Source: Epiperipatus broadwayi
Taxonomy: Eukaryota > Onychophora > Udeonychophora > Euonychophora > Peripatidae
NCBI GenBank assembly: GCA_028023455.1
Contig: JAQFVV010000277.1
Location: 932,001 to 996,000, forward strand
Length of the DNA stretch: 64,000 nt
Direction: 5' to 3'
Positions 10,750 through 22,256 of this stretch are shown here, one piece after another. A program made the translations under genes and the position numbers. The number at the start of each line of letters is the position of its first letter. The stretch's first letter is position 1. The notes under the pieces were generated by a model. That model saw only the letters and a program-made list of their open reading frames with translations, made no database searches and had not been told where the DNA came from.

Positions 10750-12240
10750 GAAATATTTATTGGTAAAAAAGTGGCTAGCTAGACAAAAGCTGCTGAAGGT
10801 TATCAACTCCTTATGGGTTGGATAAAAAAATGAATGGCCTGACTCAAAGGCTCACTGTGTTGCCCCAAGGTTCTGGATAAACCATAATAAATTGCCTATT
10901 TGTAAAGGTTGTATGTTAATGAGTGATCAGGTAGTAATACCAAAGTCATACAACAAGTTTTAATGCTACTTCACAAAGATCATCCTGGAATTACATGGGC
11001 TAAAGCACTCAAAGGCTCACTGCATTGTCTCAAGGTTCTGGATAAACCATAATAAATTGCCTATTTGTAAAGGTTGTATGTTAGTGGGTGGTCAGGTAGT
11101 AATACCAACTGAAGTCAGACATCAAGTTTTAAAGCTACTCCACAAAGGTCATCCTGGAATTATGTGAGCCAAAGCATTAACTCACAGCTACATCTGGTGG
11201 TCAAAAATAACAGATTGAACAATACATCAAAAAATGCATGGCCCGTCAATCTGAGATGAATATAAAAGCAAAAGAATATAATTTATTGTCAGTAACAACA
11301 AAATCCTGGCAAAGAGTGCACATAGAGCATGCAAGTCCAATAAACAGCAAAATACTGCTGATACTTATAAATGCATACTTGAAATGGGCAAAGTGTCGCA
11401 TAGTAAAGGATATGAGTGCAAAACAAATAATTGAAACTTTAAGTATGTGTTTTCTTGTTTTGCTTTACTAGAAACCATCATGTCTGACAATGGCACCAGA
11501 TTTACCACATAAGAAATGGTAAACTACTTTGACAACAATAATATTAAACATATATGAACACATCTCTATCACCCAGAGTTGAATGGCCTCACTGAAAAGG
11601 TCATACAAATAATTAAAAAAAGTCTTTAGGAAATCAAAGAATGAAACTATGCAGCAAGCAACATATAACACTATGCTTCATCAATACTCTACACCATTGA
11701 TAGCTACAGCAAAATCTCTGCACAATTATTGATGGGAAGGAATTTTTAGATTAAACTATCATTATTACTTCCAAATATGGTCAATAAAGTAGAAAGTGAA
11801 AATACACATACAACTGGTGACAAAAGTGAAAAAAACATATGTAATAGATGCTAAAGTTTGGGCTCAAGATATGATCAGAAAGAAATGAGTTCTATGAGTA
11901 ATCACAAAAGTATTATAAAAAAAATAGTAATCATCCAAGCACAGAATGGGACAACATACAGGAGACATATAAATCAAGTCCATTATTAATTCGAGCAAGA
12001 CTTGCAAATTTCAGTGGCTATAACAAAAGAGGAAACACAGGAAATACAAGAGTTAGCAGAACTGACACCACATGAATTAGTGATCAAGAAGGATCAAAAA
12101 CTGGAAAGCAATGAAAGTGAACTCAAAATTAGGGAACATGGACTTCAATTAACTCCGAAGCCAAACATAGTACCAACTAGATCACCCAGACCCAGATGAT
12201 AGATATGGAGGCTAGTTAAATTCAAGGACTACATGTAAAC
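10750..12240 (+). pseudogene. integrase remnant of the gypsy element
   Basis: HKGHPGI and a degenerate zinc-finger region precede WQRVHIEHASPINSKILLI (core domain, with E at the expected first D). Further on are MSDNGTRFTT (second catalytic D) and HLYHPELNGLTEKVIQIIK (catalytic E block). A 165-bp tandem duplication occurs at about 10842-11170. The short open frame 12002-12199 is the C-terminal tail. Confidence 0.72.
10842..11171 (+). repeat. 165-bp tandem duplication inside the integrase remnant
   Basis: The block starting 'actcaaaggctcactg' occurs at 10842 and again at 11007. Each copy is followed by 'ccataataaattgcc' and 'ggttgtatgtta'. The duplication is internal to the element and disrupts the integrase frame. 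Confidence 0.85.
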
Positions 12241-12270
12241 CTAAGCAATTTTCAGAAGTAAGGGGAGGAA

Positions 12271-13037
12271 TGTAAAATATTCAATTTATATTTAATAAAT
12301 TTAGTTATAGTGCTGCAAAATAAATCAATAAAAAAATGTTTGATTAAACTAGGTTTTGAAAATAAAAGAATTGAATAGAAACAAATAAATGTATATATTA
12401 ATTGTGTAGATCTCAAAGCTTAGATTATATGGAAATAAATTCCTAATATAAACAGGGAAAGTTAAGAGAAATTTCGTTAAACACTAACTATTGATTTACA
12501 GGCAGATAACAAACTCTAATTCTAATAATGAATTAAATTATTTAAGCAGAATTAATTAAAGTAAAAGTCAAATTACTCTAGCAAAGATAAGAAAACAAAA
12601 GAAAAGGGGGAATACAAAAAGAGAAAAAGGACCATGAGCTCTTTTGGCTTTGCTACCTGCTGTTGCTGATTCCACGAATTGAAGTTGCAGTGAAATCATC
12701 ATCGGTGGACTTTATTCCCAAGATCTCAACTCCTGCAGGTAATTAAGCTAATTAGGACTTTATACAGACCATTTTGTTTCTTAAAAGACTATAGACTGTG
12801 TAGTGAAGATAAAGTACATCATTGTTTACCTAAACTGTAGGAACATTTTATTTATTCAATTGTTATTTAACTTGATGAGTTATGCTTGCACAAGTATGGA
12901 TTTATTATATTGAAGATTTATAATTATTTAACTGTTTTAATTGCTAATAAATTGTCTTGATAGTAATATATATGTTATCTGGCAATGTCAATTATGTATT
13001 CATGTTTGCTGGTTGCCCAGTCACAGTTGGGAACACA
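12271..13037 (+). repeat. 3' LTR of the gypsy element
   Basis: It starts TGTAAAATATTCAA directly after the purine tract and ends ...GGGAACACA. It is homologous to 7343-8164. GTTGA follows at 13038. Confidence 0.85.
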
Positions 13038-14312
13038 GTTGATTTATGGATGAGGTCTTAAGTGATTCATCATCTGGTAATCACTAATTACTCAAGCTTA
13101 CTAAAGATGGTACTAGAATAGAGATCTGCTCATTTGAAATCTTTTTGATTTTTTCTGATTATTTGTACTTTCTCTTGCAAGATTTTGTAGTAATATCTTG
13201 TGCCAAAGTCATAAGAGAGGGTATCCTAGAATTGGTGATATACATTAACCTAATAAAATTGCAAGACCACAGCATAAGAAGTGCAAACATTTCTTTTTTA
13301 ATGCAGAACCCATTTGAACTTCCCATTTGATTCCAATTTATTTTGTTATGTCTCTGAACAGAACATTACAGGTGAAAGACTGGTTGCCTTATGTTATCCT
13401 CTTATTCAAGGTATGTTACATATAATATAAAATCATGTTTAGATTTGACTGTTTCAGATAAAAATAATTTTAGATATAATTTGAAGCTTCAAAATTTTGA
13501 ACATTGGCCAGTGAAATGTGGATGACATTTAATGCTTTTTCATCTAAACTCATTGTGTTCTCTCCCCCAGGCAATCATCATTTTAGAAATCTTATACATT
13601 GGATGATTGTCATTTCAGAATCAGCATGAAACTGGGGGAATCTAATTAGCAGATTAAAACATTATGACCAGAGTCCCGGATGCAGATGAATTGCTTGGAA
13701 TATCAATGTGGGGAGATTTGAAAAAACAGGTAATGAATGGGAATAACTATGAATTGCTTAAAATAGCCTGATTCTGGATCATTATCATTTCCAACCAGAA
13801 GAATGAATACATCTTCTAGTTCATTCCAGTTACTGTGATACCTAACTTCTTTTATTTACAGCACACCAGCAAGCTTTCTATTTCATTCATCCATCTCATA
13901 TGTTGTTTCTTTCTAGGTCTTTTCAATCTCTTGGGATCTAATTGAAAACATAAACTATCCATTTATTTTCACCTCTTCTAGCAGTATGTCCATCCCAGCT
14001 CATTTTAATCTCTTAATTATTTCCATGCTAGACAATAAAGGAATATATATATATATAATTAAGATGTAGTCAACTTTTATGTAATTGCTTTTTATTGTTA
14101 ACTGTATTTTCCAAAATTTGTTGCAATAAATTATACATGTAAATTGATGTTCAATTTGTTTGTTTCATGTAAATTTTTAATTTTGAATGTATTATATTTT
14201 ATTGTTTTAAATGTTAACCAATTTTAAAAGAATAATCAGTTCATTAAGATGATAAATGTCAGTTTTTGAATATTTATATTTTAAAGGAATGAAAACTTTA
14301 TATTATTTCTAG
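13038..14312. other. intronic DNA before the first exchanger exon
   Basis: The first 90 bases are the right half of the split inverted-repeat element. The remainder holds short open frames (for example 13145-13330) that I could not match to the exchanger or anything else. No splice-consistent NHE exon was recognised. Confidence 0.5.
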
Positions 14313-14447
14313 AGTTATGGGGGCCTTCGAGGAGCCGTCGCCTTTTCATTAGTTATTATGCTATCAGATAAGGACATCCTTCCACCAATTAGGCGGATAT
14401 TAGTCACAACTACTCTCGCTGTAATTATTTTCACTGTTTTTATTCAG
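14313..14447 (+). CDS. SLC9A: Na+/H+ exchanger (SLC9A/NHE) internal exon
   Basis: This 45-codon exon encodes the highly conserved late transmembrane segment of plasma-membrane sodium/proton exchangers, which swap extracellular Na+ for cytosolic H+. It begins with SYGGLRGAVAFSLVIML, the YGGLRGAVAF hallmark of the NHE family, continues through DKDILPPIRRILVTTT, and ends in the hydrophobic run LAVIIFTVFIQ. The exon is bounded by an acceptor (tattatttctag) and a donor (cag/gtaaga), and both junctions are phase 0. GC content and codon use are clearly higher than in the surrounding DNA. The next exon, 17.2 kb downstream, continues the protein with no missing residues. The family assignment is secure. 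The paralogue is not: residues resemble NHE2/3/5-type exchangers, and the distinguishing tail is not visible. No preceding exon was found in the 14.3 kb upstream. Confidence 0.93.
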
Positions 14448-14646
14448 GTAAGAAGCAACTATAGATGTATTCAGAGATTTTTTTTCCATTTTGATTGCCG
14501 CTATTATTCAACAATAACTACATTTCACATACAAATGAAAATGGCTTCTTATGATGGCAATTATGCTGTAAGCTAGGTATAGCCATTATTTATTTTTATT
14601 TATTTATATATTGGTGTATGGAAAATTATAATGACCACTAGAACAT

Positions 14647-15175
14647 CACATGTTCACTATTTCTTAGGCTTACATAACCTGTCAAACAGCAGCAACACTT
14701 TTTGTACTGGGTAACACTATTGTATGGAGAGAATTGCTACTGCATTACAGATTGTGTAAGAATAAGAATATGATGATCATGTGATGTTTTAATACCAACC
14801 CTGGCCAAAGGATGTTGGGGACTATGATCATTAAAAAACCATGACACCAAAATATATAGATACTGAACTGAATTCAGATTTATATGACTATACAAGCAAA
14901 ATAGCTTAGATTGAAAACATTATTGTGTTTTTATTTTGGGCTCATAGATTTATAATTAACTAAAAAGGTAAAAGCTGCCTGCAAGAGTTTTGCATTAAAT
15001 CCAAAGATCTAGGTGCAGTGCTTGCAAATCCAAGGCTCTACAATGATAGACACAAGCTACAAACTAATCTGGAGATATTGGTTGAATAGGCACTAGATAG
15101 AAATTGTTATGCATGTAAACTTCTTGCATCCTTGACCGCTACGACTTGCAATGGGTGGTACTATTTTATGGAGAG
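14647..15175 (+). repeat. inverted-repeat element with decayed hammerhead-like segment
   Basis: The ends share 'gggtaacactattgtatgg' (left) and 'gggtggtactattttatgg' (right) in a layout like the elements at 23 and 40.9 kb. At about 15030-15090 the + strand reads 'ctacaatgatagac ... gctacaaactaatctggag', which corresponds to the family A hammerhead region but with a badly mutated core. Confidence 0.5.
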
Positions 15176-16575
15176 AATTGTTGTTACTGTTTTATGTATT
15201 TTTTATCAATAACCTATTATATACAAATATTGGCTGATGTACAAAGAAAAGTTTAAATTATATATTCAAACATATAAACCAATGACACATTCTAACTTAA
15301 GCAACACCGATGTTTACCATAAATGGTGCCAAATAGGCAGAAGGTAACAATTCATATGGATAAATGCTTAGAGTAAAAAATAAAAATGAAGGAACCTTGA
15401 TCTTCTGGGACCACCAAGCAGCTACATGCCACTTATTTCAACCCAGTTCTGCCCAAATAATTTGCACAGAGAAGAGCGATGTCAAAAGAAAAGTCAAAGA
15501 GGCTTATTACATAGCAGTTGACCTCAGTATCATTAATAGAAGAGAGGCATGCTTTGCTCTCTTCAAAGAATAGACTAATTAATTAAAAATTCAAGCTCAT
15601 TTGCGTATATGTATAACAATTCACAACAGAATCTTCATTCTTAAAGCTATGAGTATAGGATTTGAATATTTAATTCCAAAAGTGCTAAGCTAGTATATTA
15701 AATCTTAAATTATAATTACAGCTTCACTAACGTATGCAAAAAAAATCGCACAATTATAATTATAATTTTATTGGTGAAGAAACTAATCTATAATTATTTC
15801 AAGAATACATACTTTTGCAGAATGATAATCTTAATAAAACTTCATGTTATAAATATTGCATAATTGAAAAAGGCTACATTCCTGGATAAGAGTTTGAGAG
15901 ATTATAAATATGGATTAAACATTCTTTCTTATTTCTTTTGAATACATTGAATTTTTAATTGTTAAACACAGTGGAGCAGTATGCAAGCCACGTAAAATTA
16001 AAAGTAAGTAGCTAACACGTTTCTCTTGGTATAATTGCTTAGAGATTCTTGACTTCGTTTAAGAAGAAGCTACAGTACATCACATCACATCTAAATATAT
16101 GAACAATATGGATATAATATAGTAATAAAAGTATTTTATATGTTTTTTTAAGCAATTACTTGGAAATTAATTGGCTACTTGTAAAACACAAGCAGGAGTT
16201 GAAATGAGAAGCATGGTCAGGTTTTGAAAATGTGTAGCATTTCGTTGAATTCTTATTGTACAAAAGACGTGGGCTTGGGAAGTATTGGTTAATAAGAAAT
16301 ATTTTGGTTACAACTGCGCCTTATAGTAGATTAAACAAAAATTTTCTCCTTGATTGAGAAATACAAATTAGAGTCTTAATGATTGGTAAGGTTGTTTATA
16401 GATGTCTAGAAAATAAATTATCTTCTTTAAATCTAATAATGATGTTTTTTACTAAAATTTTATATATAATGTTTTTACAATTGTAATCAACAAATGATAA
16501 ACATCAGTTTTCATTTTTATATATATTTTTAAATTTTGCTGTTTAAATTTATTTTATTTTTTAAATAGTATAAAA
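15176..16575. other. unannotated intronic DNA with a LINE 3' fragment
   Basis: At about 16021-16100 the + strand resembles the 3' end of the LINE at 41-45 kb ('agagattcttgact ... aagaagctacagt ... catcacatcacat'). The rest shows nothing supportable. Confidence 0.5.
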
Positions 16576-17940
16576 CAGCGTTTCTCAAGCTTTGGGTCGT
16601 ATTAAATTTTGAATGGGTCGCGAATATGCACCAAGAAATAAAAACATAAATATTTGGTAGCAAAAATATTTTTACATTTTAAGAAAATATTAGTATTAAT
16701 AAAAAAAATTAAATAATACTACCTATGCTTTGTGTAATTTTCTCAAATTCAATTGTAACTTAAATAAAATTCTGTGTACTGTAATTTATTTTTGTAATTT
16801 TTGCTTATATTTCGTATATAAATAAAACCTTATTTGAAAAGAAAACACTTTTTTTTAATAATTAACAAAATGTGTTAAGCGTTTAAATTAAAAATATGTA
16901 GTTTAACTTGAACTGACAAATTATTTGTTCATTATAAATATTATCAAATTGATCTGAATATATACATATATACAGTGCCGTTTGATGTAATATCTCTTAT
17001 TTTATATATATTGTAACAATATTTATAAATTAATATAATATGTATTTGTAATTATTAAATTAATATAAAAGATATGTATTTGTAACTATAATTTGTAACT
17101 ATTTTAATATGTCACATTTGTAACCATAATAAATATTTAGATAGGGGAAATTATTAATTATTAGATATATGCCTATCCAATCTGTACCATTTGTAACTAT
17201 ATTAATTCATCATAGCATAGATAAAGAAATTATAGAATCACTGTGCCACTTGAAAATATCAGCATTAAAGATTCTTGGTATTTATTTATATATTGGGGCA
17301 GTCATTTGAACAATAAAACATACTGGCCATTGTCATCTAATAAAAATAATATTAAATATAGCAACTGAATAAAAGTACCCACTGTGAGATTCCTGGAGTG
17401 CCTTATGCTTATCTCCAATACTAGGTGCTTCTAACAAAGAATCCTTCCTATTCTTCTTTCCAAATATATAAGACCATTCATGGTCTTATGCACACACAGG
17501 TGCTATTCATGACAACTTATAAAAAAATATATTTTATAAAACTAATATTATGAAGTTGGAAAGGGATGATATCACTCTTTATTCAGTTTAGCTAAGTACA
17601 TGTGTTTTCCCATGAGCGCCACTAGATTGTTTTCAATCTAGATAAGTATCTATTTATAGTGTACTTGAGTTCAAACTCATTCAGTACATATTTATTACAC
17701 ATGACTTGGATGACTATTGAACAAAAATGACATTCTTACATTTTATCTATATTGATAAAATCACAAGATCCCAATATTACCAAAGTTTATACTATAGATC
17801 AAAGATTCTTATAGACATTGCTAGCTCATTAGCGTATATTGATGAACAGACATGTATAATCCTATTAATGGCTTCCAAACAAGCATGTGAAGACCATTAT
17901 TGATATTGATGGCCATTTAACTAGATTATTTATCACAATA

Positions 17941-18030
17941 AAGGTAATAATGATGATGATGATAATAATATCATAATAATGATAATAATAGTGATATCAT
18001 AATAATGATTATAATAGTGATGATGATACC
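17941..18030. repeat. GAT/ATA trinucleotide-rich microsatellite
   Basis: Interrupted runs of gat, aat and ata repeats with a repeated 'agtgatatcataataatga'. Confidence 0.85.
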
Positions 18031-19257
18031 AGCCATGGCTTATCAATAAACTCACAACAATAAATTCATCTTTATAAACTTATAGGCATCTATTAAAATT
18101 ATCCTATTTCATACTGGGATTTAATAATACTAATGGTGATGATTGATCATCATGAATCTCTTTGCATAATATTCAATTTTCTATAAACCCCTATTTACTA
18201 AAATATATTCATTACGCTAAACATTAAATTTAATGATTATAATTTATTAATGATGATTGATGGCGATCATAACTTTTATATAGTATTATTTGAAACATTT
18301 TTAACTAATAACATGATATCCATCTTTGATGAGGATGATCTAAATTCATGGACACAACACAATTTTAGCTTTCTATGTTGAACTATAATTATCAAAATTT
18401 GGTTATTCTCAAGCATAATCCTTAAATACTTAAATATCAACATTCTAGTTTACCTATTATTTTACGGACGCTTAATATTTGCAAGTGATTGCTCAATATA
18501 TACGAATGGTAATACTTAATAACTGCGAGCAATGATGATGAATTAAAATGATAGAATTAAGACAAAAAAAAAAAAACACAATATTCTTAATAATAACTCG
18601 GAAACCAATTAAGATATATAATTATATTTTATTAACACTACTACTCTTTCTTTCCTTCTTTAAAGTCAAATCGACAATTAAATAAATGGCTTATTACCAT
18701 ATTAATTCAATACAAAAATTAATATAAAAATTTATATAAGTATAAGCAAATAAATCTAACATATAGGTTTGTCATTTTTCTTGATATCTCAAAATAAGCT
18801 GACTTAAATCAATATTAGAAAAAAAAATACATATTCTATAAATGCTTATTTAAGACTTTTCTTACTCATCATATCATAAAATAAATTTCAGGTGAAACTT
18901 GTATATGTTATTTCATTTCCATTCAAATGTAATGCCCTACTTTTCAATTTACCATTTTAAACTAATCATATATAACCTATTCTTTGATGTGTTTGGATAA
19001 GCAGTTACACATTCACGCATTCGGTAATGTTAACATATATGTTTAAAATGTATACCCATAAATTACATATATAAAAATATCTTTTTCTTTTGCAACCTTA
19101 TAGCGAAAGAAAATAAAATACATATATTAATTTTTAATATGCAACAAGATAAAATAAAAATAAAAAAACATTATAAATGCATATATCTATAGGTTGCTCA
19201 TTATCATTAACAACTGAAGAACAATTAAAAAAAAACATTTCAACATTACAATATATA

Positions 19258-19280
19258 ATAAAAAAAAAAAAAAAAAAAAA
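19258..19280. repeat. oligo-A tract
   Basis: An almost uninterrupted run of more than 20 A. It may be a retroposon tail, but no body was recognised upstream. Confidence 0.8.
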
Positions 19281-19489
19281 TAATGAAAAATTTAAGTTTA
19301 AAGATTTAAACTATGTTTGTGCTATGTTGTGAGATATTGCAAATAACTATAGATAAACAAGTCTTTAATGTTTCTGTATCAAAAAAGAAAATTGCTTTGA
19401 CCAGTAAATTAAGGTTTACTTTTAATAAGTAAAAGAATAAAATCGGTTAAAGAAAGTTCATATTTACCCGTCTACTTTTTACTTCTTAT

Positions 19490-20540
19490 TAATGTCCTGA
19501 GTTTGAATTTTCAGACTGCTTTTCTTTGCTCACCAACAACAACAACAACAAAAAAGAAAGTTATTGCAGATACTTTTAAGATAATGCTGAATCAATTGAC
19601 TTGCTTGTTTCTTCAATTCCATTATTATTCACTGTTGATTGGCTTCCTTCTACCATTTAAAAAAAAAGTTATTATAAGTACTTTGAATAAGTAGGTACCG
19701 GTGGATTTGCTTGTCTCTCTCCTTTAAAAAAAATAATTGCTGTTGATACTTTAGATGATTGAGGTAAATCAACAAAAATTTGATTTATGGCTTCAAACTT
19801 GGTTCTACATGGCTGTTATAAATTTTCTTTTCCTCCTATTTCCTCTTCTCCATTCATTCGAAGGTAATGAGCTTTTAATAAGCCAGGAACTAGAAACAAA
19901 GCATTCCATATAGCTTGTGTGGTTGGCTTCAAAATCTATCATTTTGTTGGTTATTACTGGATACATGACTTCATAGACAGATCAGCGATTTTGACTCATT
20001 CTGTATTAACCAGGAAGCAGAAAAAATGGTTTAGCAATGCAGAGGCATAGTATTATGCATAACCAAATATGTTAATATCATTTTTATATAATTATTACTA
20101 ACTTCTAATAAATTCAATCTTGTTCCATTTCTCTCCTCTTCTTTAATATTGCTGGAAATTGCTTTATATAAACGCACATTTCATTTGCTCTTTTTTTCAA
20201 CTTTCAAAGAGTGAGAAAAAAAAAATTAAAGCGTTCACTCTCTTTTAAAAAAAAAAAATCAGAGCTTACATTTCTGCTTAAGAATAATAACAAGGAAGGA
20301 CCGACTGAGTTGAGTCTCAAAATAATAATAATAATCTGAGTGACTCTCTCTCTAAAAAAATTAATGACTAACTCATCATCTCTCTAAAAAAATTTAAGAC
20401 TAACTCCCTTAAAAAAATTGTTTCAATCATTTATATCGCGAATTTCAACCAAAGAAAAAAAAACATCTGGAAATCTTTATCTTAAAAAAAAAATCAAAGC
20501 TTCACAAGTTTGACGTCGGTCACAATCAATAAAGACTTAA
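19490..20540. repeat. degenerate tandem blocks with oligo-A
   Basis: Between 19550 and 19760 the pattern 'aagttattgcagatacttt ... gacttgcttgt' recurs about every 105-115 bp. At 20330-20420 'gactaactc..ctctctaaaaaaatt' recurs three times. These are low-complexity, decayed repeats without coding potential. Confidence 0.45.
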
Positions 20541-20954
20541 AATTGATCGCTATCATTATCTACATCAAAGCACCTCTTTTGTAAAAATAATCTTAAGACA
20601 CAGATAACAACAAACCTGGAATCTATAGCCATCAGGAATACGTGTAAAAGCATCTTTGTGTTTGTACAGATGTATTCATTCTTTCACACGTGTACATTTT
20701 TTATCTCCTAATCTAACAATCTTAATTGCCTTATTTTACACTTTTCTGATTTACTCTATTTTAACAAAATGAAAGTTAAATAAATTTAACACATATTATT
20801 TAATAAAAAAAAATTATATAATAAATCACAAAACTGCTTATTCATAATAATAAATCTATACATATAAATCTCTGTATGTATAAAAGAAAAAAAAAATTTT
20901 TTTTTTAAATAATTGAATACTATATATATATATCTACAATATATATATATAATT

Positions 20955-21695
20955 TATATATAATATATAGGGTATATGGGCACAAACTTTCACATGACCC
21001 ACCACTTTCCACTCTATCTCATAATACTGATACACTTGAACACATATATGTCGAAAAGATAAATAATCACCAATATATAAGTATTTCATGCCAAACCAGC
21101 AATCATTAGTTGGTCCAGATTATTATCTCTACACATATATACAATTAGTACTCAGATATATATTAAAATAGCCAATATTCATACTTTAATGGACAGGCTT
21201 CAATGCAATCCACACTCCAACTCTTCAATCATCCATCCAGTTGAAAATTTGGTGATGGAACGCTCTAAGGCCACCCTGAGCCGAGATTTTTATCATACCC
21301 ATGTTGTTATGTCCTGTACACGAAGGGTCAGATTGACTTTAGGTCAACATAGGTATGATGAGAATCTCGGCCTTAGGGTGGCCTTTGTGCATTCCATCAT
21401 CAGATTTTCAACTGGATGGACGGTTGAAGAGTTGGAGGGTGAATTGGATTGAAGCCTGTCCATTAAAGTATGATCATTAGCTATCTTAATATATATCTGA
21501 GCACTTATTGCATATATGTGTAGAGATGATAATATGGACCAACTGATGAGTGCTGGTTTAGCATGAAATACGTATATAGGTGATTATTTATCTTTTCGAC
21601 ATATTTGTGTTCAAGTGTATCAGTGTTATGAGATAGAGTGGAGAGTGATGGGTCGTGTGAAAGTCTGTGCCCATATACCCTATATATTACATATA
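20955..21695. repeat. 740-bp family B palindrome with two hammerheads
   Basis: Two arms of about 345 bp are near-perfect reverse complements, from 'agggtatatgggcac' to 'gtgcccatataccct', around a centre at about 21310-21350. The + strand arm has an intact hammerhead core at 21538-21581. The - strand arm has the same motif at about 21067-21120 with G5 mutated (CTAATGA). The arm ends resemble tRNA-like SINE tails. The element sits inside the probable hAT element and was inserted later. Confidence 0.85.
21538..21581 (+). ncRNA. hammerhead ribozyme motif, family B (intact core)
   Basis: The motif reads ACCAA, CTGATGA (21543-21549), GTGCT-GGTTT-AGCAT (5-bp stem II with one G-U, 5-nt loop), GAAA (21565-21568), ATA-CG-TAT (stem III, counting the last A of GAAA), A (cleavage position, triplet AUA), TAGGT. 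Stem I closes with ACCAA/UAGGU at four of five pairs. All invariant core bases of the hammerhead are present. This is the type I layout known from Penelope-like elements and retrozymes. Activity is inferred, not shown. Confidence 0.7.
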
Positions 21696-21914
21696 TTGAT
21701 ACAGGTATATAATAAGTCTATATTTCAGTTATTATAATTTATATAATAAACATTTGGGTCACAGAACTATTTCAATAAAGTCTATTGGGGTGCGTGGCCA
21801 AAAATTTGAGAAACGCTAATATAAAAAATTAAAATTCAGAAATAAAAAATAGTATCAGAAAAACTGATATTTATTAGTAACCATTCAGTAGACTGAATGT
21901 TTACTATAGCAAAT

Positions 21915-22256
21915 AGAGGGATTTGAACTTAGGATTTTTAGTCTATATTCGTCCTCAACTCTTTTTCAAACAACTGATACACATGACCACATTTATGTAA
22001 AAAAGATAAATGATCCTCAATATACATATTTTGTGCTGAACCAGCACTCATTACTTGATCAGATTATATATATGTGTGGGAGATTATGATATGGCCCAAC
22101 TGATGAGTGCTAGTTTAGCATGAAATACATATAGTAAGAGTCATTTAACTTTTTTTACATGTGTGTGTGTGTGTAGTCATGTGTATTGGTTGTTTGAGAT
22201 GGAATGGAGGATGAATATAGATTGAAAATCCTAGGTTCAAATCTCTTGTGATATTT
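21915..22256. repeat. family B palindromic hammerhead element
   Basis: The left (- strand) and right (+ strand) arms share 'acaactgatacacatgacc' in reverse and the hammerhead segments. The + strand core at 22100-22124 keeps CTGATGA, stem II (GTGCT/AGCAT) and GAAA, but stem I is degraded. The - strand core is mutated. The right end 'aggttcaaatctc' matches a pol III B box. Confidence 0.75.
22095..22136 (+). ncRNA. hammerhead ribozyme motif, family B (stem I weak)
   Basis: CTGATGA, GTGCT-AGTTT-AGCAT, GAAA, ATA-CA-TAT and A are all present as in the copy at 21538. The following GTAAG cannot pair with the upstream CCCAA, so the cleavage helix is probably not formed. Confidence 0.5.

Larger units (their letters stand above)
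7343..13037 (+). mobile_element. decayed Ty3/gypsy LTR retrotransposon
   Basis: The element has two LTRs (about 7343-8164 and 12271-13037) around a 4.1-kb internal region. The remnants run in the order zinc knuckle, protease, reverse transcriptase, RNase H, integrase; integrase after RNase H identifies Ty3/gypsy. A purine tract (aagtaaggggaggaa) stands directly before the 3' LTR, and a tRNA-primer-like TGGCACAGTC lies shortly after the 5' LTR. GTTGA at both flanks is a possible 5-bp target duplication, although the first few bases of the 5' LTR do not match TG... of the 3' copy. Every coding region is broken by stops and frameshifts, and the LTRs differ by many substitutions and indels, so this is an old inactive copy. 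Confidence 0.88.
16576..21818. mobile_element. probable hAT DNA transposon without visible transposase
   Basis: The left end reads CAGCGTTTCTCAAGC followed by TTTGGGTCG. The right end is the reverse complement of a matching AGCGTTTCTCAAA...GGCCACGCACCCC terminus. This CAGNGTTTCTCAAAC terminus is typical of hAT elements. The 8-bp flanks GTATAAAA (16568-16575) and ATATAAAA (21819-21826) match at 7 of 8 positions, as expected for hAT target duplications. The 5.2-kb interior is AT-rich and carries later insertions (family B at 20955) but no recognisable transposase. The two ends could instead belong to separate insertions. Confidence 0.5.

Noticed and set aside
13354-13411. Possible upstream exchanger exon (cag/aacattacaggtgaaag ... 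caag/gtatgt)
   Set aside because: The borders look like splice sites, but the translation (NITGERLVALCYPLIQ) does not match the NHE segment expected before SYGGLRGAV.
13676-13730. Open segment reading DADELLGISMWGDLKKQ before a GT
   Set aside because: No match to NHE, no good acceptor in the same frame, and too short to support alone.
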